The notes: generated from the letters alone by a model not told the origin. A stretch of DNA of 64,000 bases from Micromonospora kangleipakensis (GCF_004217615.1 NZ_SHLD01000001.1:6758001-6822000), one strand, 5' to 3'; positions 33,711 through 42,107 are shown, counted from the stretch's first letter. A program made the numbers and translations.

Positions 33711-34405
33711 GCCGCCACCGGACCGGCCGGCTCCGCACCGCCCGTGGGCGGGCCGGCGGGCGGCGGCGTGTCGGCCGACGAGCCCGCCGGCAGCCACTCG
33801 GTGAGGTGGGCCCGGATCCGGCGGGAGACCTCGTCCGGTGAACCGCCCGCGTCCACCACCACGAAGCTCGGATACTCGGGCAGCGTCCGGTACGCGGTCG
33901 CGGCGGCGGTGAGCCAGCGCATGCTCTCGTGGTCGGTGCCGCGCCGCTCGATCCGCCGGTACGCCTCGGCCGGGTCCACGGCGAGCAGGAAGGTCACCCG
34001 CGGGGCCGGGAAGAGCCGGTAGCCGGCCCGGGCCAGCCGTTCCCACCGCTGACCGCCGTGCGCCCGGATGCTCGCGTACTGGCAGGCGGAGTAGCGGTCC
34101 ATCACCGCGGTCCGGCCGGTGACCAGGCAGCTCAGCAGGGCGAGGGCGATAGCGAGCCAGCGGAGCGCGGACTCGGCCGCGAGCAGCCCGTTCCGCCCGA
34201 CGAGCCGCTGGGCGTCCGGGCGCCCGAGCCGGTGGGCGAGCCGGCCGAGCCACCGCCGGCCGCCGGCGTTGCGATGGTAGGTGGCCGGGTGACCGGCCGC
34301 GCTGAGCGCCTCGGCGAGCCGGTGCGCCTGGGTGGTCTTGCCCGAGCCATCGATGCCGATCAGGGCGACGGTACGCAGTCGGGGCCCGCCGCGCCACGCC
34401 CGCAC
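33695..34405 (-). CDS. Thymidylate-kinase-like P-loop protein
   Basis: The protein (about 236 residues) begins with a P loop, LRTVALIGIDGSGKTTQAHR, followed by LAEALSAAGHPATYHRNAGG. The DR motif of dTMP kinases is present in AVMDRYSACQYAS, and the lid-like region reads RRIERRGTDHESMRWLTAA. The central insertion around RWLAIALALLSCLVTGRTAV is more hydrophobic than in ordinary Tmk, and the tail is proline-rich. It could be a nucleotide or sugar kinase relative rather than the housekeeping enzyme. Starts at 34405, 34426 and 34489 are all in frame; 34405 has GGTGGTGAG upstream. Confidence 0.75.
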   Translation of the reverse strand: MRAWRGGPRLRTVALIGIDGSGKTTQAHRLAEALSAAGHPATYHRNAGGRRWLGRLAHRLGRPDAQRLVGRNGLLAAESALRWLAIALALLSCLVTGRTAVMDRYSACQYASIRAHGGQRWERLARAGYRLFPAPRVTFLLAVDPAEAYRRIERRGTDHESMRWLTAAATAYRTLPEYPSFVVVDAGGSPDEVSRRIRAHLTEWLPAGSSADTPPPAGPPTGGAEPAGPVAAQARP

Positions 34406-34572
34406 TGATCTCACCACCTTCCCCACGCTATCCGACCCGCGCTCGCCCACCCGGCGATTTGCCCCTTTCTGTGCCCGTCGACGCCACACGTGCCACCGCC
34501 AGGTGTGGCCGACCCGATTGCCGGGTACGCAACTTCATTCCCACCGCCATGTGACGACGACGGGAGACCCAG

Positions 34573-35157
34573 ATGGCCGAGCGCGGGGACGAGACCCTGG
34601 TCCACACGCTGAAGAAGGTCGCCGCCGTGCTCAAGCAGTCCGAGATCCCGTTCGCCCTGGGCGGCAGCTTCGCCGTGTACGCCCACGGCGGCCACTCCAG
34701 CGACCACGACGTCGACTTCCTGCTCCGCGAGCAGGACGTGGACCGGGCGCTGGAGGCCCTGGTCGCCGCAGGCTTCACCGCCGAGCGCCCGCCCGAGGAC
34801 TGGCTGGTCAAGGTCTACGACGAGGGGCGGATGGTGGACCTGATCCACCGGCCGATCGAGACCCCGGTGACCGAGGAGACGTTCGCCGACACCATCGTGC
34901 GCCCGGTCGACGCGATCCACATGCCGGTGCTCTCGGCGACCCAGCTCATGGTGCACAAGCTGCTCAGCTTCTCCCAGCACTACTGCGACTTCGCCCGCGC
35001 CCTGCCGCTGGCCCGCTCACTGCGGGAACAGATCGACTGGGAACGGGTACGGAAGGACACGCAGCACTCGCCGTACGCCGAGGCGTTCCTGGTGCTGCTC
35101 GACCGGCTGGACGTGCTGCCGCAGGGCGGCACACCCGAAGGAAGGGAGACACCGTGA
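34573..35157 (+). CDS. Nucleotidyltransferase-fold protein
   Basis: The 194-residue protein contains the nucleotidyltransferase signature FALGGSFAVYAHGGH and SSDHDVDFLL, with the metal-binding Asp pair, and a third acidic position in GRMVDLIHRP. The C-terminal helix (ATQLMVHKLLSFSQHYCDFA) resembles the AbiEii/MNT-like and GrpB-adjacent nucleotidyltransferases used in small-molecule modification or toxin systems. No antitoxin-like partner is adjacent; instead the stop overlaps a BON-like gene by four bases (GTGA). GGGAG precedes the ATG. Confidence 0.8.
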   Translation: MAERGDETLVHTLKKVAAVLKQSEIPFALGGSFAVYAHGGHSSDHDVDFLLREQDVDRALEALVAAGFTAERPPEDWLVKVYDEGRMVDLIHRPIETPVTEETFADTIVRPVDAIHMPVLSATQLMVHKLLSFSQHYCDFARALPLARSLREQIDWERVRKDTQHSPYAEAFLVLLDRLDVLPQGGTPEGRETP

Positions 35158-35429
35158 CCGAGCAGCACGGCGGCGGCGCCGCACCGCCCGACGAGTACGT
35201 CGAGGCGGAGATCCACCGGATGCTGGCCGAGGACCCGGCCGTCGCCGAGCAGGGGATCACCGTGGTCCGCCGCGAGCGGGGCCTGGTGCTCTACGGCGAG
35301 GTGGAGACCCCGCACCGGCGCGAGGAGATCCTGCGCCTGGTGACCGAGCGCTTCCCCGACGTGCCGGTCACCAGCGACATCGGGGTGATCCGGGCGCAGG
35401 CGCCCACCCAGGCCGAGGAGCTGCCGTGA
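35154..35429 (+). CDS. BON-domain-like small protein
   Basis: A 91-residue soluble protein with a short helix (EAEIHRMLAEDPAVAEQGIT), the strand-turn-strand VVRRERGLVLYGEVETPHRR and the helix-strand EEILRLVTERFPDVPVTSDI. This alpha-beta-beta-alpha-beta order and the LxGEVxTxxRREEIxRL pattern match the BON domain, which binds phospholipids or other ligands. There is no lipoprotein signal, so it is cytoplasmic. GTG 35154 overlaps the upstream stop, and the phosphoesterase gene begins 14 bases downstream. Confidence 0.68.
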   Translation: MTEQHGGGAAPPDEYVEAEIHRMLAEDPAVAEQGITVVRRERGLVLYGEVETPHRREEILRLVTERFPDVPVTSDIGVIRAQAPTQAEELP

Positions 35430-35442
35430 GGGAGGTGGGATC

Positions 35443-36168
35443 GTGATCCGGATCGCCGCCGTCGGCGACGTGCACGTGGACGAGGACGTGGTCGGCCGGT
35501 TCCGGCCGGCCCTGGAGGAGTTGCCCGACTGCGCCGACGTGCTGCTGCTCGCCGGCGACCTGACCCGGCACGGGACCGAGTCGGAGGCGCGCTGCGTGGC
35601 GCAGGAGTTCGGCAATCTCGGGGTGCCGGTGATCACCGTGCTCGGCAACCACGACCACCAGTGCGACCAGGTGCCGCAGGTGGTGAACGTACTGGAGGAC
35701 GTCGGGATCACCGTGCTGGAGGGGACCGGGACGGTGGTGGAGTGTGCCGGCGGGCGGCTCGGCGTGGCCGGGGTGAAGGGCTTCGGCGGGGGCTTCGCCG
35801 GGCGGTGTGCCAGCGACTTCGGCGAGCCGGAGATGAAGTCGTTCGTCCGGACCACCAACGAGAGCTCGGAGGCGCTCGCCAAGGCCCTGCGCGCGCTGGA
35901 GTGCGACCTGCTGGTCGCGCTCACCCACTACTCCCCCGTGCCGGACACCCTCGCCGGCGAGCCGCTGGAGATCTACCCGTTCCTCGGCTGCTACCAGCTG
36001 GGCCAGGCGATCGACTCGGCGCCGACCGCGCTGGCCCTGCACGGGCACGCCCACCACGGCACGGAGCGGGGCACCACCCCGGGCGGGGTACGGGTCCGCA
36101 ACGTCGCCCACCCCGTGATCAAACAGGCGTACAGCATCTTCCACCTGGGAGATCATCTGGTCGGGTGA
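35443..36168 (+). CDS. Calcineurin-like metallophosphoesterase
   Basis: The 241-residue enzyme has the full set of dimetal motifs: VGDVHVD (DxH), LLAGDLTRHGTE (GDxx), VLGNHDHQCDQV (GNHD), a histidine in ALTHYSPVPDTL, and GHAHHG in ALHGHAHHGTERG. This points to a phosphodiesterase or phosphatase of unknown substrate. The GTG at 35443 is preceded by GGGAGGTGG. Together with the nucleotidyltransferase and BON-like genes (4-base overlap and 14-base gap) it forms a three-gene operon. Confidence 0.88.
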   Translation: MIRIAAVGDVHVDEDVVGRFRPALEELPDCADVLLLAGDLTRHGTESEARCVAQEFGNLGVPVITVLGNHDHQCDQVPQVVNVLEDVGITVLEGTGTVVECAGGRLGVAGVKGFGGGFAGRCASDFGEPEMKSFVRTTNESSEALAKALRALECDLLVALTHYSPVPDTLAGEPLEIYPFLGCYQLGQAIDSAPTALALHGHAHHGTERGTTPGGVRVRNVAHPVIKQAYSIFHLGDHLVG

Positions 36169-36208
36169 CCCAGGTTTCCAGGCTCGGTTGGCCGGGTATT
36201 CAGCGGCC

Positions 36209-36352
36209 ATGGAGCTGATTCTCTGGATTATCGCAGTCGTACTCGTGGTCGCCGGCATCCTCGCGCTGTTCCGCCGGCAGATCCTGTGGGGCATCGTCCT
36301 CATCGTGGTCGGTCTTCTGGTCGGCCCGGGTGGCGTCAGCATCTTCAGTTAG
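36209..36352 (+). CDS. GPGG-motif small membrane protein
   Basis: A 47-codon frame starting ATG 36209 and ending TAG 36350-36352. The protein has two hydrophobic stretches, LILWIIAVVLVVAGILALF and GIVLIVVGLLV, joined by RRQILW, followed by GPGGVSIFS at the end. This matches the actinobacterial family named for its GPGG motif, a two-helix hairpin membrane protein with unknown role. The ribosome-binding site is weak. It is too short for routine gene calling and lies 40 bases after the phosphoesterase stop. Confidence 0.8.
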   Translation: MELILWIIAVVLVVAGILALFRRQILWGIVLIVVGLLVGPGGVSIFS

Positions 36353-36377
36353 ACGCCGGTTCCGCAAACCCCTGACC

Positions 36378-36444
36378 CGCCGGGGTCGTCGGGTCCGGAT
36401 CTCCGTCCTCCCAGACAGGAGATCCGGGCACGACGACCCCGGCG
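36378..36444. terminator. Large two-part bidirectional terminator hairpin
   Basis: CGCCGGGGTCGTCG (36378-36391) pairs with CGACGACCCCGGCG (36431-36444), and the inner CCGGATCTCC (36395-36404) pairs with GGAGATCCGG (36418-36427) around a 13-base loop. It separates the GPGG gene from the convergent M23 gene. Confidence 0.75.
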
Positions 36445-36509
36445 TCGCGCGTTCCGGCGGGGTGACGTTTGCCGGTCGGGCGAGGCCGAGGGCCCGGCCG
36501 CGCCCGCCG

Positions 36510-37280
36510 TCAGCAGCGGGGGACGTTAGGGATGTAGCCGTCGTACCCGGTGTAGACGTACGCGTCGGCGATGTACCGGCCGGAGCCGATCCGGTCCCAG
36601 ATCGAGCTGGTGCCGTACGTGCCGGTGACGCTGGTCCCGCTGGTCTGGCAGTAGATGGTCACCCTGGTGCCGTCGGCGATCGAGCCGACCGCGGTGTAGC
36701 CGGTGCCCGGGCCGGAGCGGACGGTCAGGTCGCCGCCGGCCGTGTTCACCGTGCCGGAGCCGGTGGTGGAGCAGTTGTTGTCGCTGGTGTACGTCTTGGT
36801 GCCCCAGTAGAGCGCGAGCGCGCCGTTGAACCGAGCCTGGATGTCGTCGCCGTTGAGCCGCTGCTCGTAGTGCAGGTGCGGGCCGGTGGAGCCGCCGGTG
36901 CTGCCCACCCAGCCGATCACCTTGCCGTAGCCGACGCTCTGGCCGACGGAGACGTTGAAGCCGTTGAGGTGGGCGTAGTACGTGGTGTATCCGCCGCCGT
37001 GGTCGATCCGCACGTACTTGCCGTAGCTGGTGCCGCCGAGGTCGGTCACCCGGTCGACCGTGCCGGGCGCGCTGGCCACCACCGGGTCGCCCAGGTCGTC
37101 GGTGCGGTTGAAGTCGATCGCGTACGCCGGGCTGTGGTCGGAACGGGTCTGCCCGGACCAGGACTGGCCGCACGGGAAGGGCACCTTGAAGGTCGGTGCG
37201 GCCAGCGCCGGGGCCGCGGGCACCAGGGTGATCGCGGCCAGCAGGGCGGCCGCGGCGAGGCTGAACCACCGTCTACGCAT
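36510..37280 (-). CDS. Secreted M23 peptidase-like protein with SH3-like domain
   Basis: The 256-residue protein starts with a signal peptide (MRRRWFSLAAAALLAAITLV, cleavage near ALA-AP). The M23/LytM domain has HSPAYAIDFNRTDD and VGSTGGSTGPHLHYEQRLNG, with zinc ligands from His/Asp near AIDF and the HLHYE pair; the domain is compact, as in actinomycete extracellular lytic peptidases. A bacterial SH3-like module follows (GGDLTVRSGPGTGYTAVGSI to YIADAYVYTGYDGYIPNVPR). It may cut peptidoglycan cross-links or be a regulatory binder. It is divergent from the sugar-transport operon. Confidence 0.87.
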   Translation of the reverse strand: MRRRWFSLAAAALLAAITLVPAAPALAAPTFKVPFPCGQSWSGQTRSDHSPAYAIDFNRTDDLGDPVVASAPGTVDRVTDLGGTSYGKYVRIDHGGGYTTYYAHLNGFNVSVGQSVGYGKVIGWVGSTGGSTGPHLHYEQRLNGDDIQARFNGALALYWGTKTYTSDNNCSTTGSGTVNTAGGDLTVRSGPGTGYTAVGSIADGTRVTIYCQTSGTSVTGTYGTSSIWDRIGSGRYIADAYVYTGYDGYIPNVPRC

Positions 37281-37460
37281 CCAGCACCTCCAATGTTGAA
37301 ATCCTTCGATCTCGTCCGCTCAGCGTGACAGAAAGTTCCATCGATGGGAAGGGGCCCGGCGCCGCGGGAAGCGCGTTGCGTTGGGAGCGCGCCCACTGCC
37401 GGTGAGGGGGTTTCGGGATTGTTACCGGGCCGTGTCCGGCTGGGGGTGGACTCGGGATGA

Positions 37461-37474
37461 TGCAAGCGCTTACA
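37461..37474. promoter_or_regulatory. LacI-family operator upstream of the sugar ABC operon
   Basis: TGCAAGCGCTTACA matches the LacI/GalR-type pattern TGNAANCGNTTNCA with the central CG, 66 bases upstream of the binding-protein ATG. The LacI-type regulator encoded in the same cluster is the natural candidate to bind it. Confidence 0.7.
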
Positions 37475-37540
37475 TGTGGGGACGACCATCGGACCGGCGC
37501 GGGTTCGGTTCCCCACGCGCCGGCAAGGAAGGAGATCGGC

Positions 37541-38884
37541 ATGGCGTTTGCCAGATCGCGCCAGGCTCTCGCGATCGCCGGCGTACTGGGGCTGGCGCTC
37601 GGCGCCACCGCCTGCGGCACCGGCAACGACAAGAAGAGCGGCAAGGCGAGCTCCCCCGAGTGCGCCGCATACGAGAAGTACCAGGGCCACGACGGCAAGA
37701 AGGTCACGATCTACTCGTCGATCCGGGACATCGAGGCCGACCGCCTCGCGCAGTCCTGGAAGCAGTTCGAGGACTGCACCGGCATCACGATCGACCACGA
37801 GGGCAGCGGCGAGTTCGAGGCCCAGCTGGGCGTCCGCGTCGACGGTGGCAACGCCCCCGACCTGGCCTTCATCCCCCAGCCGGGTCTGCTCAAGCGGTTC
37901 GTCGACTCGGGCAAGATCAAGACGGTCGGCGCCGACACCAAGGCGCTGGCCGAGCAGAACTTCACCCCCGACTGGCTGAAGTACAGCACCGTCGACGGCA
38001 AGCTCTACGGCGTTCCGCTCGGCTCCAACGTCAAGTCGTACGTGTGGTACTCGCCGAAGACCTTCAAGGAGAAGGGCTGGACCGTCCCGACCACGTGGGA
38101 CGAGCTCATCGCCCTGAGCGACAAGATCGCGGCGAGCGGCACCAAGCCGTGGTGCGCCGGCATCGAGTCCGGTGACGCCACCGGCTGGCCGGCCACCGAC
38201 TGGATCGAAGACGTGATGCTGCGGACGGCGGGTCCCGAGGTCTACGACCAGTGGACCACCCACGGCATCCCGTTCAACGACCCGAAGGTCGCCGACGCGG
38301 TCAACAAGGCCGGCACCATCCTCAAGAACGAGAAGTACGTCAACGGCGGCTTCGGCGGCGTGAAGAGCATCGCCACCACCTCCTTCCAGGAGGCCGGCAC
38401 GCCGATCACCGCCGGCAAGTGCGCCATGCACCGCCAGGCGTCCTTCTACGCCAACCAGTGGCCGCAGGGCACCAAGGTGGCCGAGGACGGCGACGTCTTC
38501 GCGTTCTACTTCCCGGCCATCGACCCGGCCAAGGGCAAGCCGGTGCTGGGTGCCGGCGAGTTCGTCTCGGCCTTCGCGGACCGTCCCGAGGTCCAGGCGG
38601 TGCAGACCTACCTGGCCTCCGGCGAGTACGTCAACAGCCGCGCCAAGATCGGCGACTGGCTGTCGGCGAACAAGAAGCTCGACATCAACAACGTGCCGAA
38701 CCCGGTGGACAAGCTCTCCGTCCAGATCCTGCAGGACCCGAAGACCGTCTTCCGCTTCGACGGCTCGGACCTGATGCCGGCCGCGGTCGGCGCGGGCACC
38801 TTCTGGAAGGGCATGGTCGACTGGATCAACGGCAAGGACACCGCGACGGTGCTCAACGGCATCGAGAGCAGCTGGCCGAAGTGA
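37541..38884 (+). CDS. ABC transporter substrate-binding lipoprotein (alpha-glucoside type)
   Basis: The 447-residue protein starts with a lipoprotein signal (MAFARSRQALAIAGVLGLAL, then GATACG with the acylated Cys) and has the family 1 extracellular solute-binding fold: KVTIYSSIRDIEADRLAQSW, NAPDLAFIPQPGLLKRFV, SYVWYSPKTFKEKGWTVPTT and WPATDWIEDVMLRTAGPEVY. AAGGAGAT precedes ATG 37541. Cargo is inferred from the neighbouring GH13 alpha-glucosidase and LacI regulator: maltose- or trehalose-like alpha-glucosides. No ATPase is encoded nearby; actinomycetes usually share one (MsiK type). Confidence 0.92.
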   Translation: MAFARSRQALAIAGVLGLALGATACGTGNDKKSGKASSPECAAYEKYQGHDGKKVTIYSSIRDIEADRLAQSWKQFEDCTGITIDHEGSGEFEAQLGVRVDGGNAPDLAFIPQPGLLKRFVDSGKIKTVGADTKALAEQNFTPDWLKYSTVDGKLYGVPLGSNVKSYVWYSPKTFKEKGWTVPTTWDELIALSDKIAASGTKPWCAGIESGDATGWPATDWIEDVMLRTAGPEVYDQWTTHGIPFNDPKVADAVNKAGTILKNEKYVNGGFGGVKSIATTSFQEAGTPITAGKCAMHRQASFYANQWPQGTKVAEDGDVFAFYFPAIDPAKGKPVLGAGEFVSAFADRPEVQAVQTYLASGEYVNSRAKIGDWLSANKKLDINNVPNPVDKLSVQILQDPKTVFRFDGSDLMPAAVGAGTFWKGMVDWINGKDTATVLNGIESSWPK

Positions 38885-38890
38885 TCTGAG

Positions 38891-38930
38891 ACGGTGGTCC
38901 GGCCCGCCCGCGGGCGGGCCGGACCACCGT
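38891..38930 (+). promoter_or_regulatory. Perfect 40-base palindrome between binding protein and permease genes
   Basis: ACGGTGGTCCGGCCCGCCCG (38891-38910) is followed directly by its exact reverse complement (38911-38930). In RNA it makes a very strong hairpin 6 bases after the binding-protein stop. Such intercistronic stems commonly protect the upstream mRNA and cut read-through, giving more binding protein than permease. Confidence 0.75.
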
Positions 38931-38958
38931 CCCCGACCGAACCCTTGAAGGAGGGTCG

Positions 38959-40008
38959 ATGGAGTTCGACTTCGCGGAGGAACAGCCGAAGTTCCTCATG
39001 CTGATGTACGGGCTGATCGCTTTCGTCGCGGTGGTGGGCGGCCTGCTCCTGCTCCTCGACGTGGTGCCGGCCTGGTTCGCCCGCCGTCGCGAGGCGCAGC
39101 TGATCGCCGCCTCGGCGAGCGGCGCCCCGCTGCCCCGCCGACGCAAGCAGCGGGAGGGGCTCTTCGCGCTCTTCTTCCTGCTGCCGACGCTGCTGCTGCT
39201 CACGGTCGGGCTGGTGGTGCCGGCGATCCGCACCACGCTGCTCTCCTTCATGGACGACGGCAGCAACAACTGGGTGGGACTGCGCAACTACGGCTGGATG
39301 TTCTCCGAGGGCTCGATCGTTCGAGTGCTCATCAACACCCTGATCTGGGTGATCCTGGTTCCGCTGGTGGCCACCTCGTTCGGGTTGATCTACGCGGTCC
39401 TGGTGGACAAGGCCCGGCTCGAGGCGATCGCCAAGTCCCTGATCTTCCTGCCGATGGCCATCTCGTTCGTCGGCGCCACCATCATCTGGAAGTTCGTCTA
39501 CGCCTACCGGGGTGACGGGCAGGAGCAGATCGGCCTGCTCAACCAGTTCGTCGTCTCCCTCGGCGGCGAGCCGAAGCAGTGGCTGCTCGAATCGCCGCTG
39601 AACACCTTCCTGCTCATCGTGATCATGATCTGGATCCAGGCCGGCTTCGCCATGGTGGTGCTCTCCGCCGCGATCAAGGCCATCCCGGCCGACATCGTCG
39701 AGGCGGCCCGCCTGGACGGGGTCAGCCCGTGGCAGATGTTCTGGCAGATCACCATGCCGAGCATCCGGCCGGCGCTGATCGTGGTGGTGGTGACGCTCTC
39801 GATCGCCACGCTCAAGGTCTTCGACATCGTCCGGACCGCGACCAACGGCAACTACGACACCAGCGTCATCGCGAACGAGATGTACAACCAGGCGTTCCGG
39901 TACGGCAAGAACGGGCAGGGCTCGGCCCTGGCGGTCTTCCTCTTCGTCCTGGTCATCCCGATCGTGATCTACCAGATCCGCAACCTGCGTCAGCAGCGGG
40001 AGGGCTGA
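38959..40008 (+). CDS. Sugar ABC transporter permease (MalF/UgpA type)
   Basis: The 349-residue inner-membrane protein has an unusual N-terminal helix (LMLMYGLIAFVAVVGGLLLL) before the usual six, joined by a charged linker. The permease signature loop (EAA motif) is DIVEAARLDGVSPWQMFWQI. It forms a heterodimer with the next gene product to import the sugar handed over by the binding protein. GGAGGGTCG lies just before the ATG. The start of the downstream permease gene is one base after the stop. Confidence 0.92.
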   Translation: MEFDFAEEQPKFLMLMYGLIAFVAVVGGLLLLLDVVPAWFARRREAQLIAASASGAPLPRRRKQREGLFALFFLLPTLLLLTVGLVVPAIRTTLLSFMDDGSNNWVGLRNYGWMFSEGSIVRVLINTLIWVILVPLVATSFGLIYAVLVDKARLEAIAKSLIFLPMAISFVGATIIWKFVYAYRGDGQEQIGLLNQFVVSLGGEPKQWLLESPLNTFLLIVIMIWIQAGFAMVVLSAAIKAIPADIVEAARLDGVSPWQMFWQITMPSIRPALIVVVVTLSIATLKVFDIVRTATNGNYDTSVIANEMYNQAFRYGKNGQGSALAVFLFVLVIPIVIYQIRNLRQQREG

Positions 40009-40009
40009 G

Positions 40010-40972
40010 ATGACCACCGCCACGCCCACCGTCCCCGCCGGCACCCAGGCCACCGGGACGACCACCCGCGCCGCCCGCGTCCGTAAGCGGCTGAACAGCC
40101 GCACCGCGACGCTGATCTCGATCATCATCGCGCTGGTCTGGACCATCCCCACCTTCGGCCTGCTGATCTCCTCGGTCCGGCCGGAGGACCAGATCAAGAC
40201 CACCGGCTGGTGGACCTTCTTCACCAACCCGCAGTTCACCCTGGAGAACTACCAGGAGGTCCTCTTCAGCAGTTCCTCCTCGGCGGGCCAGCTCGCCAGC
40301 TACTTCATCAACTCGCTGGCGATCACCATCCCGTCGGTGCTCTTCCCGATGGCCTTCGCGGCGCTGGCCGCGTACGCGCTGGCCTGGATCGACTTCAAGG
40401 GCCGGGACTTGCTCTACATCGCGATCTTCGCGCTGCAGATCGTGCCGCTGCAGATGGCCCTGGTGCCGCTGCTGAAGTTCTTCTCCACCGGCGTCACCAT
40501 CGCCGGCGTCACCGTGCTCCCGGGCTGGGACCTGGTGGACGAACAGAAGTTCGCCCAGGTGTGGTTCGCGCACACCTGCTTCGCGCTTCCGTTCGCCGTC
40601 TTCCTGCTGCACAACTTCATCTCGCAGCTGCCCAGGGACCTGATGGAGGCGGCCCGGGTCGACGGGGCCACCCACCCCAAGATCTTCCGCACCATCGTCC
40701 TGCCGCTGATCACCCCGGCCCTGGCGGCCTTCGGCATCTTCCAGTTCCTCTGGGTCTGGAACGACCTGCTGGTCGCGCTGATCTTCGCCGGAGGCCGCAG
40801 CGAGACCGCCCCGCTCACCGTCCGGCTGGCCGAGATGGCCGGCACCCGGGGCAACGAGTGGCAGCGGCTGACGGCCGGCGCGTTCGTGTCGATCGTCGTA
40901 CCGCTGATCGTGTTCCTGTCCCTCCAGCGCTTCTTTGTGCGCGGCCTGCTCGCCGGCAGCGTCAAGGGCTGA
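40010..40972 (+). CDS. Carbohydrate ABC transporter permease (MalG/UgpE type)
   Basis: The 320-residue protein has six membrane helices and the EAA loop LMEAARVDGATHPKIFRTIV. The N-terminus is short and polar, then TATLISIIIALVWTIPTFGL begins helix one. A periplasmic loop around NYQEVLFSSSSSAGQLASYF is typical of the MalG group. The gene is one base after the first permease stop, and translation is surely coupled. The LacI regulator gene follows 61 bases later. Confidence 0.93.
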   Translation: MTTATPTVPAGTQATGTTTRAARVRKRLNSRTATLISIIIALVWTIPTFGLLISSVRPEDQIKTTGWWTFFTNPQFTLENYQEVLFSSSSSAGQLASYFINSLAITIPSVLFPMAFAALAAYALAWIDFKGRDLLYIAIFALQIVPLQMALVPLLKFFSTGVTIAGVTVLPGWDLVDEQKFAQVWFAHTCFALPFAVFLLHNFISQLPRDLMEAARVDGATHPKIFRTIVLPLITPALAAFGIFQFLWVWNDLLVALIFAGGRSETAPLTVRLAEMAGTRGNEWQRLTAGAFVSIVVPLIVFLSLQRFFVRGLLAGSVKG

Positions 40973-41033
40973 CCCGTCGGTCCGCCGCCGCCGGTCCCCC
41001 GGCGGCGGCGGGCGCGGGTGGAGCGGGGCAACG

Positions 41034-42107
41034 ATGACCAAGATTGACGATGTCGCCCGCCTGGCCGGGGTCTCCACGGCCACCGTCTCGCGGGCGCTGC
41101 GGGGCCTCCCGACCGTCTCGGCCGCGACCCGGCGCCGGGTCCTCGCCGCCGCCGAGCAGCTCCAGTACGCGGTCTCTCCGAGCGCGTCCCGGCTGGCCGG
41201 CGGGAAGACCGGCACGGTGGCCGTGGTGGTCCCCCGGATCACCCGGTGGTTCTTCGGCACGGTCGTCGAGGCGGTCGAGGAGTTCGTCCACGAGTCCGGC
41301 TACGACCTGCTGCTCTACAACCTCGGCGGCCGGGAGCAGACCCGTCAGCGGGTGCTCCGCACGGCCAGCCTGCACAAGCGGGTGGACGCGGTCATCCTGG
41401 TCGCCACGCCATTGCGCCCGCCGGAGGTTACCGCGCTGACCGCGCTGGACCTGCCCGGCGTCACCATCAGCTCCGGCACGGTGGTGCCCGGCTGGCCCTG
41501 CGTCCGGATCGACGACGTGGGCGCCGCGCGGACCGCCACCCGGCACCTGCTCGACCTCGGCCACACCCGGATCGCGCACATCTCCGGCGACCCGGACGAC
41601 GAGCTGGCCTTCACCACCCACCTGGACCGGCGGCGGGGCTACCAGGCGGCACTGCGGACGGCCGGGATCCGCCCCGACCCCAGCCTGGACGTGGAGTCGC
41701 AGTTCACCATCGACGGCGGCAACCGCGCCACCGCGGAGCTGCTGGCCCGGGGCGAACCCCCGACCGCCATCTTCGCGGCCTGCGACGAGATGGCGATGGG
41801 CGCGATGACCGCGCTGCGGGACGCCGGACTCCGCGTACCGCAGGACGTCAGCGTGATCGGCATCGACGACCACGACCTGGCCAAGGTGCTCGGGCTGAGC
41901 ACCATCGCCCAGCCGGCGGCGGAGCAGGGGCTGCTCGCCGCGCGGATCCTGCTCGACCCGCTCGGCGTCCGCACCGCCGGCCCGTACGCCGGGCGCCTCC
42001 CGGCGCCACGCGGCGGGGACGCGCCCGGCGACGCGCCGACACCGCCGGTGATCCTGCCCACTCGGCTGGTCGTGCGGGAGTCGACCGCCCCGCCACGGGC
42101 ACACTGA
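41034..42107 (+). CDS. LacI-family transcriptional regulator of the alpha-glucoside cluster
   Basis: The 357-residue protein begins with a LacI HTH (MTKIDDVARLAGVSTATVSR, then ALRGLPTVSAATRRRVLAAA) and continues with a periplasmic-binding-like sensor domain (VAVVVPRITRWFFGTVVEAV, IAHISGDPDDELAFTTHLDR, IFAACDEMAMGAMTALRDAG, VIGIDDHDLAKVLGLSTIAQ). It lies between the permease and glucosidase genes. The LacI-type operator at 37461-37474 is its likely site, giving feedback control by the transported or cleaved sugar. The ATG at 41034 is the natural LacI start. Confidence 0.93.
   Translation: MTKIDDVARLAGVSTATVSRALRGLPTVSAATRRRVLAAAEQLQYAVSPSASRLAGGKTGTVAVVVPRITRWFFGTVVEAVEEFVHESGYDLLLYNLGGREQTRQRVLRTASLHKRVDAVILVATPLRPPEVTALTALDLPGVTISSGTVVPGWPCVRIDDVGAARTATRHLLDLGHTRIAHISGDPDDELAFTTHLDRRRGYQAALRTAGIRPDPSLDVESQFTIDGGNRATAELLARGEPPTAIFAACDEMAMGAMTALRDAGLRVPQDVSVIGIDDHDLAKVLGLSTIAQPAAEQGLLAARILLDPLGVRTAGPYAGRLPAPRGGDAPGDAPTPPVILPTRLVVRESTAPPRAH

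Noticed and set aside
34573..35157. Toxin-antitoxin or abortive-infection module at the nucleotidyltransferase gene
   Set aside because: The fold resembles AbiEii/MNT proteins, but the neighbours are a BON-like protein and a phosphoesterase, and no antitoxin, HEPN protein or mobile element is present.
37457..37540. In-frame upstream ATG for the sugar-binding protein
   Set aside because: It would put 28 polar residues before the lipoprotein signal; AAGGAGAT directly precedes the ATG at 37541.
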